A stretch of 64,000 nt of DNA, taken from Chitinophagaceae bacterium (GTDB lineage Bacteria; Bacteroidota; Bacteroidia; Chitinophagales; Chitinophagaceae). Positions 43,483-52,797 of this stretch are shown here, one piece after another (the stretch's first letter is position 1; each line of letters starts with the position of its first letter). The stretch spans positions 1 through 64,000 of the forward strand of contig JANWIJ010000013.1 of assembly GCA_025449935.1 (NCBI GenBank). Direction: 5' to 3'. A program made the position numbers and the translations under genes. The notes under the pieces are model-generated. The model did not search any database, was not told the origin of the DNA, and worked only from the letters and a program-made list of their open reading frames with translations.

Positions 43483-44029
43483 AACCTCCTTTTTGTATTA
43501 GCCCCAGTAATTTAAGTTTTGCCCGGTGGTATTGGCTGCGGACCGTTGATGGCGATATCTTCATTATTTCCCCGATTTCATCATAGTCATACCCTTCAAA
43601 CAGGTATAAACTGAGAACAGTGCGGTAACCGCTTGGCAGCAAAATGATTGCTTTCTTAATGGCCGTTATTTTCAGCTCAATATTTTCTTCATCAATCACC
43701 CCCTGGTCCCGGATCTCCTGTGCGCCGCTTTCCTCTATGTCAATCGTTATTAACCTGCGTTTGCGGAGCACATCTATTGATTTATTGACCACGATCCGTT
43801 TTAACCAGGCCCCAAACGTGGAGGAATAATCAAAATGATCCAGGCGAAAAGCAGCCAAAAAGGATTCCTGCAACACATCTTCAGCATCCGAAGTGTTGTT
43901 CACAATGCGAAGACTCGTATTGAACATGGCTTTGGCATATTGCCGGTACAGCATTTCAAAACTGTAGGAATCGCCCTGTTTGCACTTGGCAACCAGTTCA
44001 TCGTAATAAACAGTCGCGGTCAGGTCCAA
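43472..44029 (-). CDS. ECF RNA polymerase sigma factor
   Basis: 185 residues. Region 2 (YRQYAKAMFNTSLRIVNNTSDAEDVLQESFLAAF) and region 4 (YRTVLSLYLFEGYDYDEIGEIMKISPSTVRSQYHRAKLKL) are complete. The start is a TTG at 44029; an in-frame stop lies seven codons upstream and no ATG is close, so TTG is almost forced. It directs RNA polymerase to a small regulon, probably held inactive by the membrane protein encoded next. Divergent from glutaryl-CoA dehydrogenase. Confidence 0.94.
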   Translation of the reverse strand: MDLTATVYYDELVAKCKQGDSYSFEMLYRQYAKAMFNTSLRIVNNTSDAEDVLQESFLAAFRLDHFDYSSTFGAWLKRIVVNKSIDVLRKRRLITIDIEESGAQEIRDQGVIDEENIELKITAIKKAIILLPSGYRTVLSLYLFEGYDYDEIGEIMKISPSTVRSQYHRAKLKLLGLIQKGGYDE

Positions 44030-44203
44030 TTGGTCGGCTTTAAATTAAGTACGCAGGCTGGAGCGGTTTGTTGCATGTAAGGTAATTCCCGGCGAAAATT
44101 TTATTGGCATTGTTGGACGACCGGGTAAAATGTGGGTATAAAAGGTAAAGCCAAAACACCCGGGCCATGGTTTTCATCAATACCAACTGTTTCATTTATC
44201 CTT

Positions 44204-44211
44204 TACCTTTG
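44204..44211 (+). promoter_or_regulatory. -7 box for glutaryl-CoA dehydrogenase
   Basis: TACCTTTG, exact TAnnTTTG match, 24 bases before the ATG at 44236. Confidence 0.5.
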
Positions 44212-44235
44212 CGCCAACTAAAAATCGATTGCAAT

Positions 44236-45420
44236 ATGGCGGCCCGTACAGACCTTTTTACCAGTCCTGACTATTTTGGCGTAGATGAATTATTAACCGA
44301 AGAACACAAACTCATCCGTGAATCTGTCCGCAGTTATGTGAAGAAAGAGGTTTCACCCATCATTGAAGAATATGCCCAAAAGGCCGAATTTCCTGAACAG
44401 ATCGTAAAACAATTGGGTGACCTGGGATGCTTTGGCCCTACCATTCCAGTACAATATGGTGGCGGCGGTCTGGATTATATTTCATATGGATTAATGATGC
44501 AGGAACTGGAAAGGGGAGATAGCGGAGTCCGTTCTACTGCATCAGTCCAGGGTTCCCTGGTCATGTTTCCTATCTATCAATACGGGAGCGAAGAACAGCG
44601 GAAAAAGTACTTGCCTAAACTGGCAAGCGGGGAATGGTTGGGTTGTTTTGGCTTAACAGAACCCAATCACGGCAGCGATCCGAGCAGCATGCTTACCAAT
44701 TATAAAGATGCCGGAGATCATGTACTACTGAATGGTTCCAAAATGTGGATCAGCAATGCGCCGTTTTCACAGGTGGCGGTGGTTTGGGCCAAAGATGAAT
44801 CCGGCGAAATTAAGGGGCTGATTGTGGAAAGAGGAATGGAGGGATTCAGTACACCCACAACCCATGGAAAATGGAGCCTCCGGGCCTCGGCAACCGGTGA
44901 GTTGGTCTTTGATAATGTGAAAGTACCTAAAGAAAATATTTTCCCGAATGTAAAAGGATTAAAGGGGCCCCTGGGTTGCCTCACCAAAGCGCGATATGGT
45001 ATTGCGTGGGGTACAATAGGAGCCGCGATGGATTGTTATGATACCGCGCTGCGTTATTCCAAGGAAAGAGAGCAGTTCGGCAGGCCGATCGGAGGCTTCC
45101 AGTTGCAACAAAAGAAACTGGCGGAAATGATTACGGAGATCACCAAGGCACAATTATTGAACTGGCGGTTGGGTGTGCTGATGAGTGAAGGAAAAGCCTC
45201 GCCCCAGCAAGTGAGCATGGCTAAAAGAAATGCCTGCGAAGTTGCTGCCAATATTTGCAGGGATGCACGCCAGATACTTGGAGGAATGGGAATCACCGGC
45301 GAGTATTCGGTGATGCGCCACATGATGAACCTGGAGAGCGTGATTACTTATGAAGGTACACATGATATCCATTTGCTGATAACGGGGATGGATGTAACGG
45401 GCTTTAATGCATTTAAATAA
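44236..45420 (+). CDS. Glutaryl-CoA dehydrogenase-type acyl-CoA dehydrogenase
   Basis: 394 residues. Acyl-CoA dehydrogenase fold. EPNHGSDPSSM and the catalytic Glu373 in ITYEGTHDIHLLITG are the forms found in glutaryl-CoA dehydrogenases, so oxidative decarboxylation of glutaryl-CoA to crotonyl-CoA is the best call. Glutaryl-CoA arises from lysine and, in animals, tryptophan via 2-oxoadipate, which fits the kynurenine cluster 3 kb away. ATG 44236 is chosen because the family starts there and a promoter box precedes it; an in-frame upstream ATG at 44167 is in front of the box. Confidence 0.9.
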   Translation: MAARTDLFTSPDYFGVDELLTEEHKLIRESVRSYVKKEVSPIIEEYAQKAEFPEQIVKQLGDLGCFGPTIPVQYGGGGLDYISYGLMMQELERGDSGVRSTASVQGSLVMFPIYQYGSEEQRKKYLPKLASGEWLGCFGLTEPNHGSDPSSMLTNYKDAGDHVLLNGSKMWISNAPFSQVAVVWAKDESGEIKGLIVERGMEGFSTPTTHGKWSLRASATGELVFDNVKVPKENIFPNVKGLKGPLGCLTKARYGIAWGTIGAAMDCYDTALRYSKEREQFGRPIGGFQLQQKKLAEMITEITKAQLLNWRLGVLMSEGKASPQQVSMAKRNACEVAANICRDARQILGGMGITGEYSVMRHMMNLESVITYEGTHDIHLLITGMDVTGFNAFK

Positions 45421-45512
45421 GAGTCGGTAAGCCAGTAGACAGGTAGTCGGAAACAATATTCTTGCCATTGCAGGGGTCTTGCGGGCTTGCCGTCTTCCGG
45501 ACCATCTCTACC

Positions 45513-46019
45513 ATGAAAATTTTTTTAATAGGATTTATGGGTTCCGGCAAAACACACTGGGGCCGCCTGCTGAGTGAAAAACTGGGCATCCGGTTTTTTG
45601 ACCTTGATGAACAGGTAACAGAACACGCCGGGAAATCCATTCCTGAAATATTCAGTACAGAAGGAGAAGAGCATTTCAGGTTAATGGAGAAAGATGTGCT
45701 GCATATCATTGCGGAAAGCCATGATAGTTTTGTGATGGCCTGTGGTGGGGGATCTCCCTGCTATTTTAATAATATAGATTACATGAACCGGGAAGGCACG
45801 ACCGTCTGGATCAATGTCCCGATGGAAACATTGTTTCACCGCCTGGCGGAAGAAAAAGATAAGCGTCCATTGATAAAAGAATTATCGGATGATCAACTGA
45901 GAAACTTTATTGCCCGGAAGTTTTCAGATCGTAAGATTTACTATGAACAGGCAGACATATTTGTCGACGAACAACCTGTTCAACTCGATAACCTGATAGA
46001 AAAAATTTTTCATGCATAA
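45513..46019 (+). CDS. aroK: Shikimate kinase
   Basis: 168 residues. P-loop LIGFMGSGKTHWGRLL near the N-terminus, DLDEQVTEHAGKSIPEIFSTEGEEHFR (shikimate-binding Asp, Arg), and ACGGGSPCYFNN. It phosphorylates shikimate in chorismate synthesis. ATG 45513 is chosen because the P-loop strand begins there. Its stop overlaps the next gene's start by eight bases (46012-46019). Confidence 0.96.
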   Translation: MKIFLIGFMGSGKTHWGRLLSEKLGIRFFDLDEQVTEHAGKSIPEIFSTEGEEHFRLMEKDVLHIIAESHDSFVMACGGGSPCYFNNIDYMNREGTTVWINVPMETLFHRLAEEKDKRPLIKELSDDQLRNFIARKFSDRKIYYEQADIFVDEQPVQLDNLIEKIFHA

Positions 46020-46407
46020 ACAGTACCTCGTACTCGCCGCCGTTTTTGGAGGCCTGGCGGTAGCGCTGGGCGCTTTTGGTGCCCATGGCCTGGAGAATAT
46101 CACTTCGGACGAAAAAATATTGCATGGGTTCCAAACCGGGGTCCAGTACCAGATGTACCACGCACTGGCCCTGCTGGCCACCGGGATACTGACCGCCAAT
46201 TTCTATAATCAATGGATGAAATGGGCGGCTAATTGTTTTATTACCGGGATCATTCTTTTTTCAGGGTCACTTTACCTGCTCACTTTCTTAAAGATCCAGG
46301 GCAGTACAGGGGTAAGGTTTGCCGGACCGGTTACGCCATTGGGGGGCCTCTTCTTTATTGCCGGATGGCTGTTCCTGCTGGTAGCAGTTCTGCGGAAAAA
46401 AGGATAA
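46012..46407 (+). CDS. DUF423 family membrane protein
   Basis: 131 residues, four hydrophobic helices, with GALAVALGAFGAHGLE-like start (FGGLAVALGAFGAHGLE) and FQTGVQYQMYHALALL, hallmarks of DUF423 (YgdD/TMEM256). Function is not established. It is translationally coupled to aroK by an 8-base overlap and ends three bases from the convergent histidine kinase. Confidence 0.92.
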   Translation: MHKQYLVLAAVFGGLAVALGAFGAHGLENITSDEKILHGFQTGVQYQMYHALALLATGILTANFYNQWMKWAANCFITGIILFSGSLYLLTFLKIQGSTGVRFAGPVTPLGGLFFIAGWLFLLVAVLRKKG

Positions 46408-46410
46408 AAA

Positions 46411-48318
46411 TTACAAGGGAAGCTCCAGGGTTGTCAATGTGCCCTGGTTATTTTCGATGGTAAAACTGCCACCGATACTTTCCATGCGGCGGGCCATATT
46501 TTTCAGACCATTTCCGAATTGACGCAGCTTTTCCAGGTTGATACCGCTGCCATTATCAGCTATTTTTATCAGGAGCCGGTGATTGACCGTAATATCAATG
46601 GTCACCGTGGAAGCCCCGGAATGTTTGAGCGTATTATTTAGCGTTTCCTTGACCGCCAGGAAAAGATTTCGTCTTTTATCGCCGGTCAATTCTGTCTCCG
46701 CGATTTTAGCCGGGTTATTGACCTTACACTGAACAGGTGTATTCTCGAAGTATTCCAGCGCATAAGTCCGGATATAATAAATAAGGTTGTCCAGTGAATC
46801 ATTGCCGATGTTCATACTCCAGATAATCGCATTCATTTTATTGAGTACATCATCAGCAGACGAGGATATCTTTTCAATTTCTATCGGGGTATTCTCTTTC
46901 ATTTTATTCCGGGCTATTTCACTCATCAGCCGGATCGCCGTCATACCGGATCCCAGTTCATCATGCATATCAGCCGAAATCCTTTCACGTTCTGCCTGCT
47001 GTGCCTTATAAACTGCAATTTCTTTTTCATACTCCTTCAGTTTATTTTCCGCTTTGAGTGTTTCCCGCTCTTTGGTTTGCTCGATAATCTGTTTTCGGTT
47101 TTTGTAATTGAGCCCCATCAGGAAAAGAACCAGTTCGAGGAACAGGCCCACTTCATAATAGAACAAGGCGGAATTGAAAATGGGCAGTACGCCTTTAAAA
47201 TTGGGCCTTGTCATGCTGAAAATCTGAGAAAGAACGGAGAATATCAGCAATAAAAGGTTACCCCAGAACAGGAAGCGGAGCAGTTTGTCATTCCAGCGTT
47301 GCAGGCTATATGCGAGGAAGATCACGATCATAACCAGCAGGAGTATTTTGGTAATAAGTTCCACACCATATTCAGCCTGGTAATTGTCGGTCAGGTAATG
47401 AAGCAGGGTATAGGCCATGACGGATGTGGCCAGTAAGATGATCCCCGTATTGTAAAGCCGGTGCAGGAAGGGATGGGTACTCCGGGTGGCAAGGAATTTT
47501 TGCATAAAGATCATGTAGAACATGATGCCCAGTCCCTGGAGAATAAAATCAAGATAACCTTCGAGGAAAAAATTCAGGTGCGTGCTGCGCAGATTATACA
47601 TCGCTTTGGTCAGGAGCATGGCACCAATAAAAAAAGCATATCCTGAATAGTAAAGAAATTCCGGATTTCCCCCCTGCGAAAAATTGGCCAAAGAAAAAAG
47701 GATCATCATCAGTAAAAGGCCACAAAAGACATAGGTCACCAGGGTGTCTTCGTTATGGTTGCTGCGTACTTCTGCTATAAAGGAATCAACATATTCAGGA
47801 TGTATCAGTCTTGGCCGCGCTGTATTAATATACGTTTTTACGAAAATCAGTTCCGCCAGCAGAAGCGTTGAGTCATGCGGTGCTAAACTGATCAGCCTGT
47901 ATCCCAGGCTGTCGCTCAAAGCCGGTAAAATGGGTGGTATCATCCTGACCACTGATCCTTCAACCCGGTAAAGTTTTATTTCCCGGTAATAAAAACCCGG
48001 GAAAAAATAGACCGATGCAGTTGAGTCAGAGCTATTGCATAAATAAAATTTTAATAGCAGTTTCTTTGTAACGAAGGAGTTGGGGATATTTTTTGTGTGC
48101 TTCAAACCCGGAATGAATGTTAAGCCGCTGTAACCTGTTTCCGGGGTGTTATTTTTTGAAATATAGGCGCTGCTGATGTTTTTGGAAATCGGTTTAACCA
48201 GCCGTATTTTACTGATGTCGGTAAAGGAATTCCACAAACTATCCTGCGCTATGGCTGGTATGACATGCAGGATGCTTACCAGTATGAAACCGAAACAGGA
48301 GCCTTTTATTTTTTTCAT
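46411..48318 (-). CDS. 7TM-DISM sensor histidine kinase
   Basis: 635 residues. Signal peptide, periplasmic DISMED2-type sensing domain (about 30-185), seven hydrophobic helices (about 195-400), a coiled linker, then a HisKA_3 region with His452 in ADMHDELGSGMTAIRLM and a HATPase_c domain (VKETLNNTLKHSG, IADNGSGI). The 7TM-DISM layout senses extracellular small molecules or sugars. This kinase class pairs with NarL/LuxR regulators; no regulator is adjacent, so it is an orphan here. Divergent from ftsK. Confidence 0.93.
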   Translation of the reverse strand: MKKIKGSCFGFILVSILHVIPAIAQDSLWNSFTDISKIRLVKPISKNISSAYISKNNTPETGYSGLTFIPGLKHTKNIPNSFVTKKLLLKFYLCNSSDSTASVYFFPGFYYREIKLYRVEGSVVRMIPPILPALSDSLGYRLISLAPHDSTLLLAELIFVKTYINTARPRLIHPEYVDSFIAEVRSNHNEDTLVTYVFCGLLLMMILFSLANFSQGGNPEFLYYSGYAFFIGAMLLTKAMYNLRSTHLNFFLEGYLDFILQGLGIMFYMIFMQKFLATRSTHPFLHRLYNTGIILLATSVMAYTLLHYLTDNYQAEYGVELITKILLLVMIVIFLAYSLQRWNDKLLRFLFWGNLLLLIFSVLSQIFSMTRPNFKGVLPIFNSALFYYEVGLFLELVLFLMGLNYKNRKQIIEQTKERETLKAENKLKEYEKEIAVYKAQQAERERISADMHDELGSGMTAIRLMSEIARNKMKENTPIEIEKISSSADDVLNKMNAIIWSMNIGNDSLDNLIYYIRTYALEYFENTPVQCKVNNPAKIAETELTGDKRRNLFLAVKETLNNTLKHSGASTVTIDITVNHRLLIKIADNGSGINLEKLRQFGNGLKNMARRMESIGGSFTIENNQGTLTTLELPL

Positions 48319-48481
48319 GCAGCGGTTGTGGAGACAATTTCAAATGTAATACATCGTTTCTGGTTTTGCCAGCGCCGGTCATACTACTTTCCGGTATATT
48401 TTCAACGGCAGGAGACCAGGCTGATGGTTTGGGCCGGGACTAAAACAGCCCGGATGATAGTAACATGACCCGCAAACTATT

Positions 48482-48489
48482 TATCTTTG
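48482..48489 (+). promoter_or_regulatory. -7 box 5 nt before ftsK
   Basis: TATCTTTG, exact TAnnTTTG match; CAGCC separates it from the ATG at 48495. The same box-plus-CAGC context is seen before msrC on the minus strand at 58153-58160. Confidence 0.5.
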
Positions 48490-48494
48490 CAGCC

Positions 48495-51053
48495 ATGGCT
48501 AATAAGGGGAAAAAGAAAGCAAAAAACGGTCCTGAGAAAAAACCTGCCAAATCCGATCTGAAAGCTTTTAAGGCAGAAAAAGTAGAAAGAATAGACTGGA
48601 AGGGTCTTGCCCGCGATGAGCGGACCTGGAAGATCGTTGGTGCCCTTTTTTTGCTCATCGCGGTTTTCCTCTTCATATCTTTTGCATCTTACCTTTTCAC
48701 CTGGAAGCAGGACCAGGCCATTGCGCAACAGGGTCTTTCAACGCTACTGGATAATGATAAACCGGTGGCAAACCTGCTGGGTCGCCTGGGAGCCGTCATT
48801 TCTCATTTTTTTATATTTAAAGGGTTTGGTATTGCTTCTTTCCTCATCTGCACATTTTTTTTCGTTGTAGGTGTAAACCTCCTGTTTCGCCGCAAAGTGT
48901 TCTCAATCTGGCGTAACCTTAAGTATGTTACCGTAGGATTACTTGTCCTGTCTGTTTCTTTAGCTTTCATTTTTGTACAAAGTATCTTCCCTTTTGGTGG
49001 GGGAGTGGGAGACATGATCAGCCGGCAACTTACAGGTGTACTGGGTACCATTGGCACCGCAGCTGCATTGTTACTGGTGGCCCTGGGTTATTTTATCTGG
49101 CAGTTTAACCCGGCTTTTAACTTGCCGCAAAGAAAGGAGGAATACGAGCTAAGTGATTTGGAAGAAGGGATAACCGGGGAAGAAATTATCCCTGCCCTTA
49201 CTACTGCCAGTATCAATGACCAGTACAGTGAAAAGATCAGCGTGGGTAAAAAAGGGAATACGGTAAATACCGATATCGGAATGACCATCATATTCCCGGA
49301 AGAAGTATCCCAGCATGATTTTACCCTGGTAGAAAAAGACGATCAACCGCAGGAAGCAACCGGAATAACAGCGCAGGAGCCGGTAGTAGAAAAGGAAATT
49401 GTCAACGAACTGCTCCACAAGAATGAAAATGGTGATATGGCGATACCGCTCAGGCCCGTCATAACAAAAACGGATCAAGATTTAGAACTTGAAATAAAAG
49501 AAGTCCCGGGTAAAGAAGAAGAGGCCGGGGTGACGATTGAAAATTTACCCCCTTACGAGCCCACGCTGGATCTCCGTGATTATAAGTACCCGTCCCTGAA
49601 TCTTCTGGAAACACATGGAAGCGAAAAAATCATCCAGGATGCAAATGAACTGGAGAATAATAAGAACCAGATCATCGCCACGTTGCGGAATTATGCCATC
49701 GAGATCCAAAAAATAAGTGCAACAGTTGGCCCGACGGTAACCCTTTACGAGATTGTTCCGGCCCCGGGAGTCCGGATTTCAAAGATCAAAAACCTTGAGG
49801 ACGATATTGCGTTGAGCCTCGCGGCGCTGGGTATACGGATTATTGCACCTATCCCCGGCAAAGGAACCATTGGTATTGAAGTACCTAATGTAAGGAAAAC
49901 GGTAGTGAGCATGAAGACGCTGCTGGCCTCTGAAAAATTTCAGCACAATAATTATAGTCTGCCGGTGGCTATCGGGAAAAAAATTGACAATGAAAATTTC
50001 ATCGTGGACCTTACTTCCATGCCGCACCTGCTGATGGCGGGCGCTACAGGACAGGGAAAATCGGTCGGGCTGAATGCAATCCTGGTATCGCTGTTGTATA
50101 AAAAGCATCCCTCGCAACTCAAACTCGTGCTTATTGACCCCAAAAAAGTTGAATTGAGCATATACCGGCATATTGAAAAACATTTTTTAGCCAAACTGCC
50201 GGGAGAAGAAGATGCGATCATTACGGATACAAAAAAGGTGGTACATACTTTAAATGCCCTTTGTATTGAAATGGATAACCGCTACGATCTTTTGAAGGAA
50301 GCCGGTGCGAGGAATATTAAAGAATATAACGAAAAGTTTATTAAACGAAAGCTGAACCCGCAGAAAGGTCACCAGTATCTCCCGTTCATTGTATTGGTCA
50401 TTGATGAATTTGCTGACCTGATCATGACCGCAGGTAAAGAAATTGAAATGCCGATTGCCCGGCTGGCCCAGCTGGCCCGGGCAGTAGGTATTCACCTCAT
50501 CATCGCTACACAACGTCCTTCCGTAAATATTATCACCGGTACGATCAAAGCCAATTTTCCATCCAGGATTGCCTTTAAGGTTTCTTCAAAAATTGATTCA
50601 AGAACAATCCTTGATACCGGGGGAGCTGAACAGCTGATCGGGAAGGGGGATATGCTGGTCTCGCACCACGGTGAAGTCACCCGCCTGCAATGTGCTTTTG
50701 TTGATACACCGGAGGTTGAGGAGATTGTGGGATTTATCGGCGACCAGCGCGGGTATCCCCAGGCATTCCTGTTACCCGAGTATGTTGATGAAAAAGAACT
50801 GGAAGGAAAGGATTTCGATCTCGGTGACCGCGACTCACTCTTTGGCGATGCTGCCAGGCTGATTGTTCAAAACCAGATTGGTTCTACCTCCCTGCTTCAA
50901 CGGAGGATGAAATTGGGTTATAACCGGGCAGGCCGCCTGATGGATCAGTTAGAGGCTGCCGGGATAGTGGGTCCCAACCAGGGCAGTAAAGCGAGAGATG
51001 TATTGATAAAGACAGAAATGGACCTCCAGCAACATCTGGATGCCATGGGATAA
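48495..51053 (+). CDS. ftsK: DNA translocase FtsK
   Basis: 852 residues from ATG 48495. Four N-terminal membrane helices (about 50-200), an acidic linker, then the motor domain with Walker A GATGQGKSVGLNA (Lys522), LIDPKKVELS, Walker B VLVIDEFADLIM, and the C-terminal gamma winged helix (LLQRRMKLGYNRAGRLMDQLEAAGIVG). It pumps DNA at the septum and activates XerCD at dif. Shorter linker than E. coli FtsK, as in SpoIIIE types. lolA follows 127 bases later. Confidence 0.97.
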   Translation: MANKGKKKAKNGPEKKPAKSDLKAFKAEKVERIDWKGLARDERTWKIVGALFLLIAVFLFISFASYLFTWKQDQAIAQQGLSTLLDNDKPVANLLGRLGAVISHFFIFKGFGIASFLICTFFFVVGVNLLFRRKVFSIWRNLKYVTVGLLVLSVSLAFIFVQSIFPFGGGVGDMISRQLTGVLGTIGTAAALLLVALGYFIWQFNPAFNLPQRKEEYELSDLEEGITGEEIIPALTTASINDQYSEKISVGKKGNTVNTDIGMTIIFPEEVSQHDFTLVEKDDQPQEATGITAQEPVVEKEIVNELLHKNENGDMAIPLRPVITKTDQDLELEIKEVPGKEEEAGVTIENLPPYEPTLDLRDYKYPSLNLLETHGSEKIIQDANELENNKNQIIATLRNYAIEIQKISATVGPTVTLYEIVPAPGVRISKIKNLEDDIALSLAALGIRIIAPIPGKGTIGIEVPNVRKTVVSMKTLLASEKFQHNNYSLPVAIGKKIDNENFIVDLTSMPHLLMAGATGQGKSVGLNAILVSLLYKKHPSQLKLVLIDPKKVELSIYRHIEKHFLAKLPGEEDAIITDTKKVVHTLNALCIEMDNRYDLLKEAGARNIKEYNEKFIKRKLNPQKGHQYLPFIVLVIDEFADLIMTAGKEIEMPIARLAQLARAVGIHLIIATQRPSVNIITGTIKANFPSRIAFKVSSKIDSRTILDTGGAEQLIGKGDMLVSHHGEVTRLQCAFVDTPEVEEIVGFIGDQRGYPQAFLLPEYVDEKELEGKDFDLGDRDSLFGDAARLIVQNQIGSTSLLQRRMKLGYNRAGRLMDQLEAAGIVGPNQGSKARDVLIKTEMDLQQHLDAMG

Positions 51054-51137
51054 TTGGCTGAGTTAGTAGGTTGTTAAAGAAAACCCACCTGGTGCAACCC
51101 GGTATGATCGTTGCACATCCTATTCCCGTAATTCAAT

Positions 51138-51145
51138 TATCTTTG
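51138..51145 (+). promoter_or_regulatory. -7 box for lolA
   Basis: TATCTTTG, exact TAnnTTTG match, 35 bases before the ATG at 51181; a TTGC at 51111-51114, 23 bases upstream, could serve as the -33 element. Confidence 0.5.
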
Positions 51146-51180
51146 CGCCGTTCCCGTGAGAACTGCCACACAAATTAATC

Positions 51181-51834
51181 ATGATGAAGAAGTTATACCT
51201 GTTTGCTACCCTTATTACTCTCTCCTTTTTTTCGACTGCCCAAACCAAAAGTGATCCGGAAGCAAAAGCGGTTCTTGATGCGGTAAGTGCTAAATTCAAA
51301 ACCTTTACAACTGTCCAGGCCGGGTTTACTTATAAAGTGGAAAATGGAGCCGGGAAAGCACTTTCCACCAAAACAGGTAATATCTGGATGAAAGGAACGA
51401 AGTATAAAGTTACTTTCAGCGGACAGGAGATATATTGTAACGGCACAACTATCTGGAACTATGACAAAGCAGCCAATGAAGTTACGATCAGCAACCTGGA
51501 CGCCTCCAGTGGTATGATTACCCCGCAGAAGCTATTTACTAATTTTTACGACAAAGATTTTTTGTATGTATTGAATGGAGAAAAAAAGATAGGGGCAAAG
51601 ACAGTCCAGGAAATTGAAATGACCCCTGTTGATAAAAGTAAGCCGTTTCACAAAGTGTACTTACAGGTGGATAAATCTGCCAAGACCATCTATAGCACAC
51701 GGGTTTTGGAGAATGCCGGTAACCGTTACAGTTATACAGTAAGCAGCATGAAGACTAATGGTTCCCTGGCTGATAACATATTTGCTTTTGACAAAAAGAA
51801 ATATCCTGGGGTTGAAGAGGTGGATCTGCGCTAA
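51181..51834 (+). CDS. LolA-like periplasmic lipoprotein carrier
   Basis: 217 residues. Signal peptide to about STAQ (residue 21). The mature part is an antiparallel beta-sheet with the LolA order (FKTFTTVQAGFTYKVEN, TKTGNIWMKGTKYKVTFSGQEIYCNGTTIWNYDKAANEVTI). It ferries lipoproteins across the periplasm to the outer membrane. Placement after ftsK is the common Bacteroidota arrangement. It converges with kdsA. Confidence 0.9.
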   Translation: MMKKLYLFATLITLSFFSTAQTKSDPEAKAVLDAVSAKFKTFTTVQAGFTYKVENGAGKALSTKTGNIWMKGTKYKVTFSGQEIYCNGTTIWNYDKAANEVTISNLDASSGMITPQKLFTNFYDKDFLYVLNGEKKIGAKTVQEIEMTPVDKSKPFHKVYLQVDKSAKTIYSTRVLENAGNRYSYTVSSMKTNGSLADNIFAFDKKKYPGVEEVDLR

Positions 51835-51857
51835 TCTTACTACACGATTAATAAATT

Positions 51858-52679
51858 CTAAAGAAGAGCCTTCCTAATTTTTACCAGTTGATGCAGCAGG
51901 TCTTCCAGTAAATCTAATTGCAGCATGTTTGCTCCGTCGCTTAATGCCCTGGAAGGATCGGGATGTGTTTCTATAAATAACCCGTCAGCTCCTGCAGCAA
52001 TCGCTGCTTTGGCGATCGTTCCGATCAGTTGTGGGTTACCTCCTGTTATTCCCGTTGTTTGGTTGGGTTGTTGTAATGCATGGGTTACATCCATTATCAC
52101 CGGTACTCCGTGTGCCTGCATGGCCGGAATATTGCGGTAATCAACCACCAGGTCCTGGTAGCCAAAGGTAGTACCCCGCTCCGTCAGCATCACCTTATCA
52201 TTACCTGCCTTCCTGATTTTATCAACCGCAAATTTCATGGCTTCACCGCTTACAAATTGTCCTTTCTTGACATTCACAATTTTCCCGGTTTCTGCCGCGG
52301 CAACCAGCAGGTCTGTCTGGCGGCAGAGAAATGCGGGTATTTGTAAAACATCCACAAAGCCGGCCGCTGTGACTGCTTCCTGCGGTGAATGAATATCTGT
52401 TACGACTGGAAGATCGAACCTTTTGCCGGTTTCTTGCAGCATTTTCATGGCCAGTTCGTCACCCAGCCCGGTAAACGATGCCCCACTTGTGCGGTTGGCT
52501 TTGCGGTAAGACGACTTAAATATATAGGGAATGCCAAGGTTTTTGCAAATGCCGGAAACTTTTCCCGCAACGACCCCAAGAAGTTCTTCACTTTCTACTA
52601 CACAGGGCCCGGCCAGCAAAAAAAAATTTTTTTCATCATATTGTTGACCGGCAAAAAGATCTTTCAGCATTTTTTCCAT
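51858..52679 (-). CDS. kdsA: 3-Deoxy-8-phosphooctulonate (KDO-8-P) synthase
   Basis: 273 residues. Condenses arabinose 5-phosphate and phosphoenolpyruvate for lipopolysaccharide core. Motifs: LLAGPCVVES, IFKSSYRKANRTS, LPVVTDIHSPQEA, QIPAFLCRQTDLL, and FIETHPDPSRALSDG. The Cys26 in GPCVVES is the metal ligand of the metal-dependent class (E. coli has Asn at this place). Start at ATG 52679. Confidence 0.97.
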   Translation of the reverse strand: MEKMLKDLFAGQQYDEKNFFLLAGPCVVESEELLGVVAGKVSGICKNLGIPYIFKSSYRKANRTSGASFTGLGDELAMKMLQETGKRFDLPVVTDIHSPQEAVTAAGFVDVLQIPAFLCRQTDLLVAAAETGKIVNVKKGQFVSGEAMKFAVDKIRKAGNDKVMLTERGTTFGYQDLVVDYRNIPAMQAHGVPVIMDVTHALQQPNQTTGITGGNPQLIGTIAKAAIAAGADGLFIETHPDPSRALSDGANMLQLDLLEDLLHQLVKIRKALL

Positions 52680-52797
52680 CCGGCAAAAATAGAGGTAAGT
52701 TTTGAATTTCAGTTTTAAGTTAGAACATGACTGCCAGCAGCGGGGAGAGTGAGATTTGTTGATATTTTTATTTAATCTTTGCTTTTAAAAGCCTGCT

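Noticed and set aside
48434-48453. CCGGG/CCCGG hairpin before ftsK
   Set aside because: Five pairs with a ten-base loop, no T-run and no symmetry beyond the stem; likely chance.
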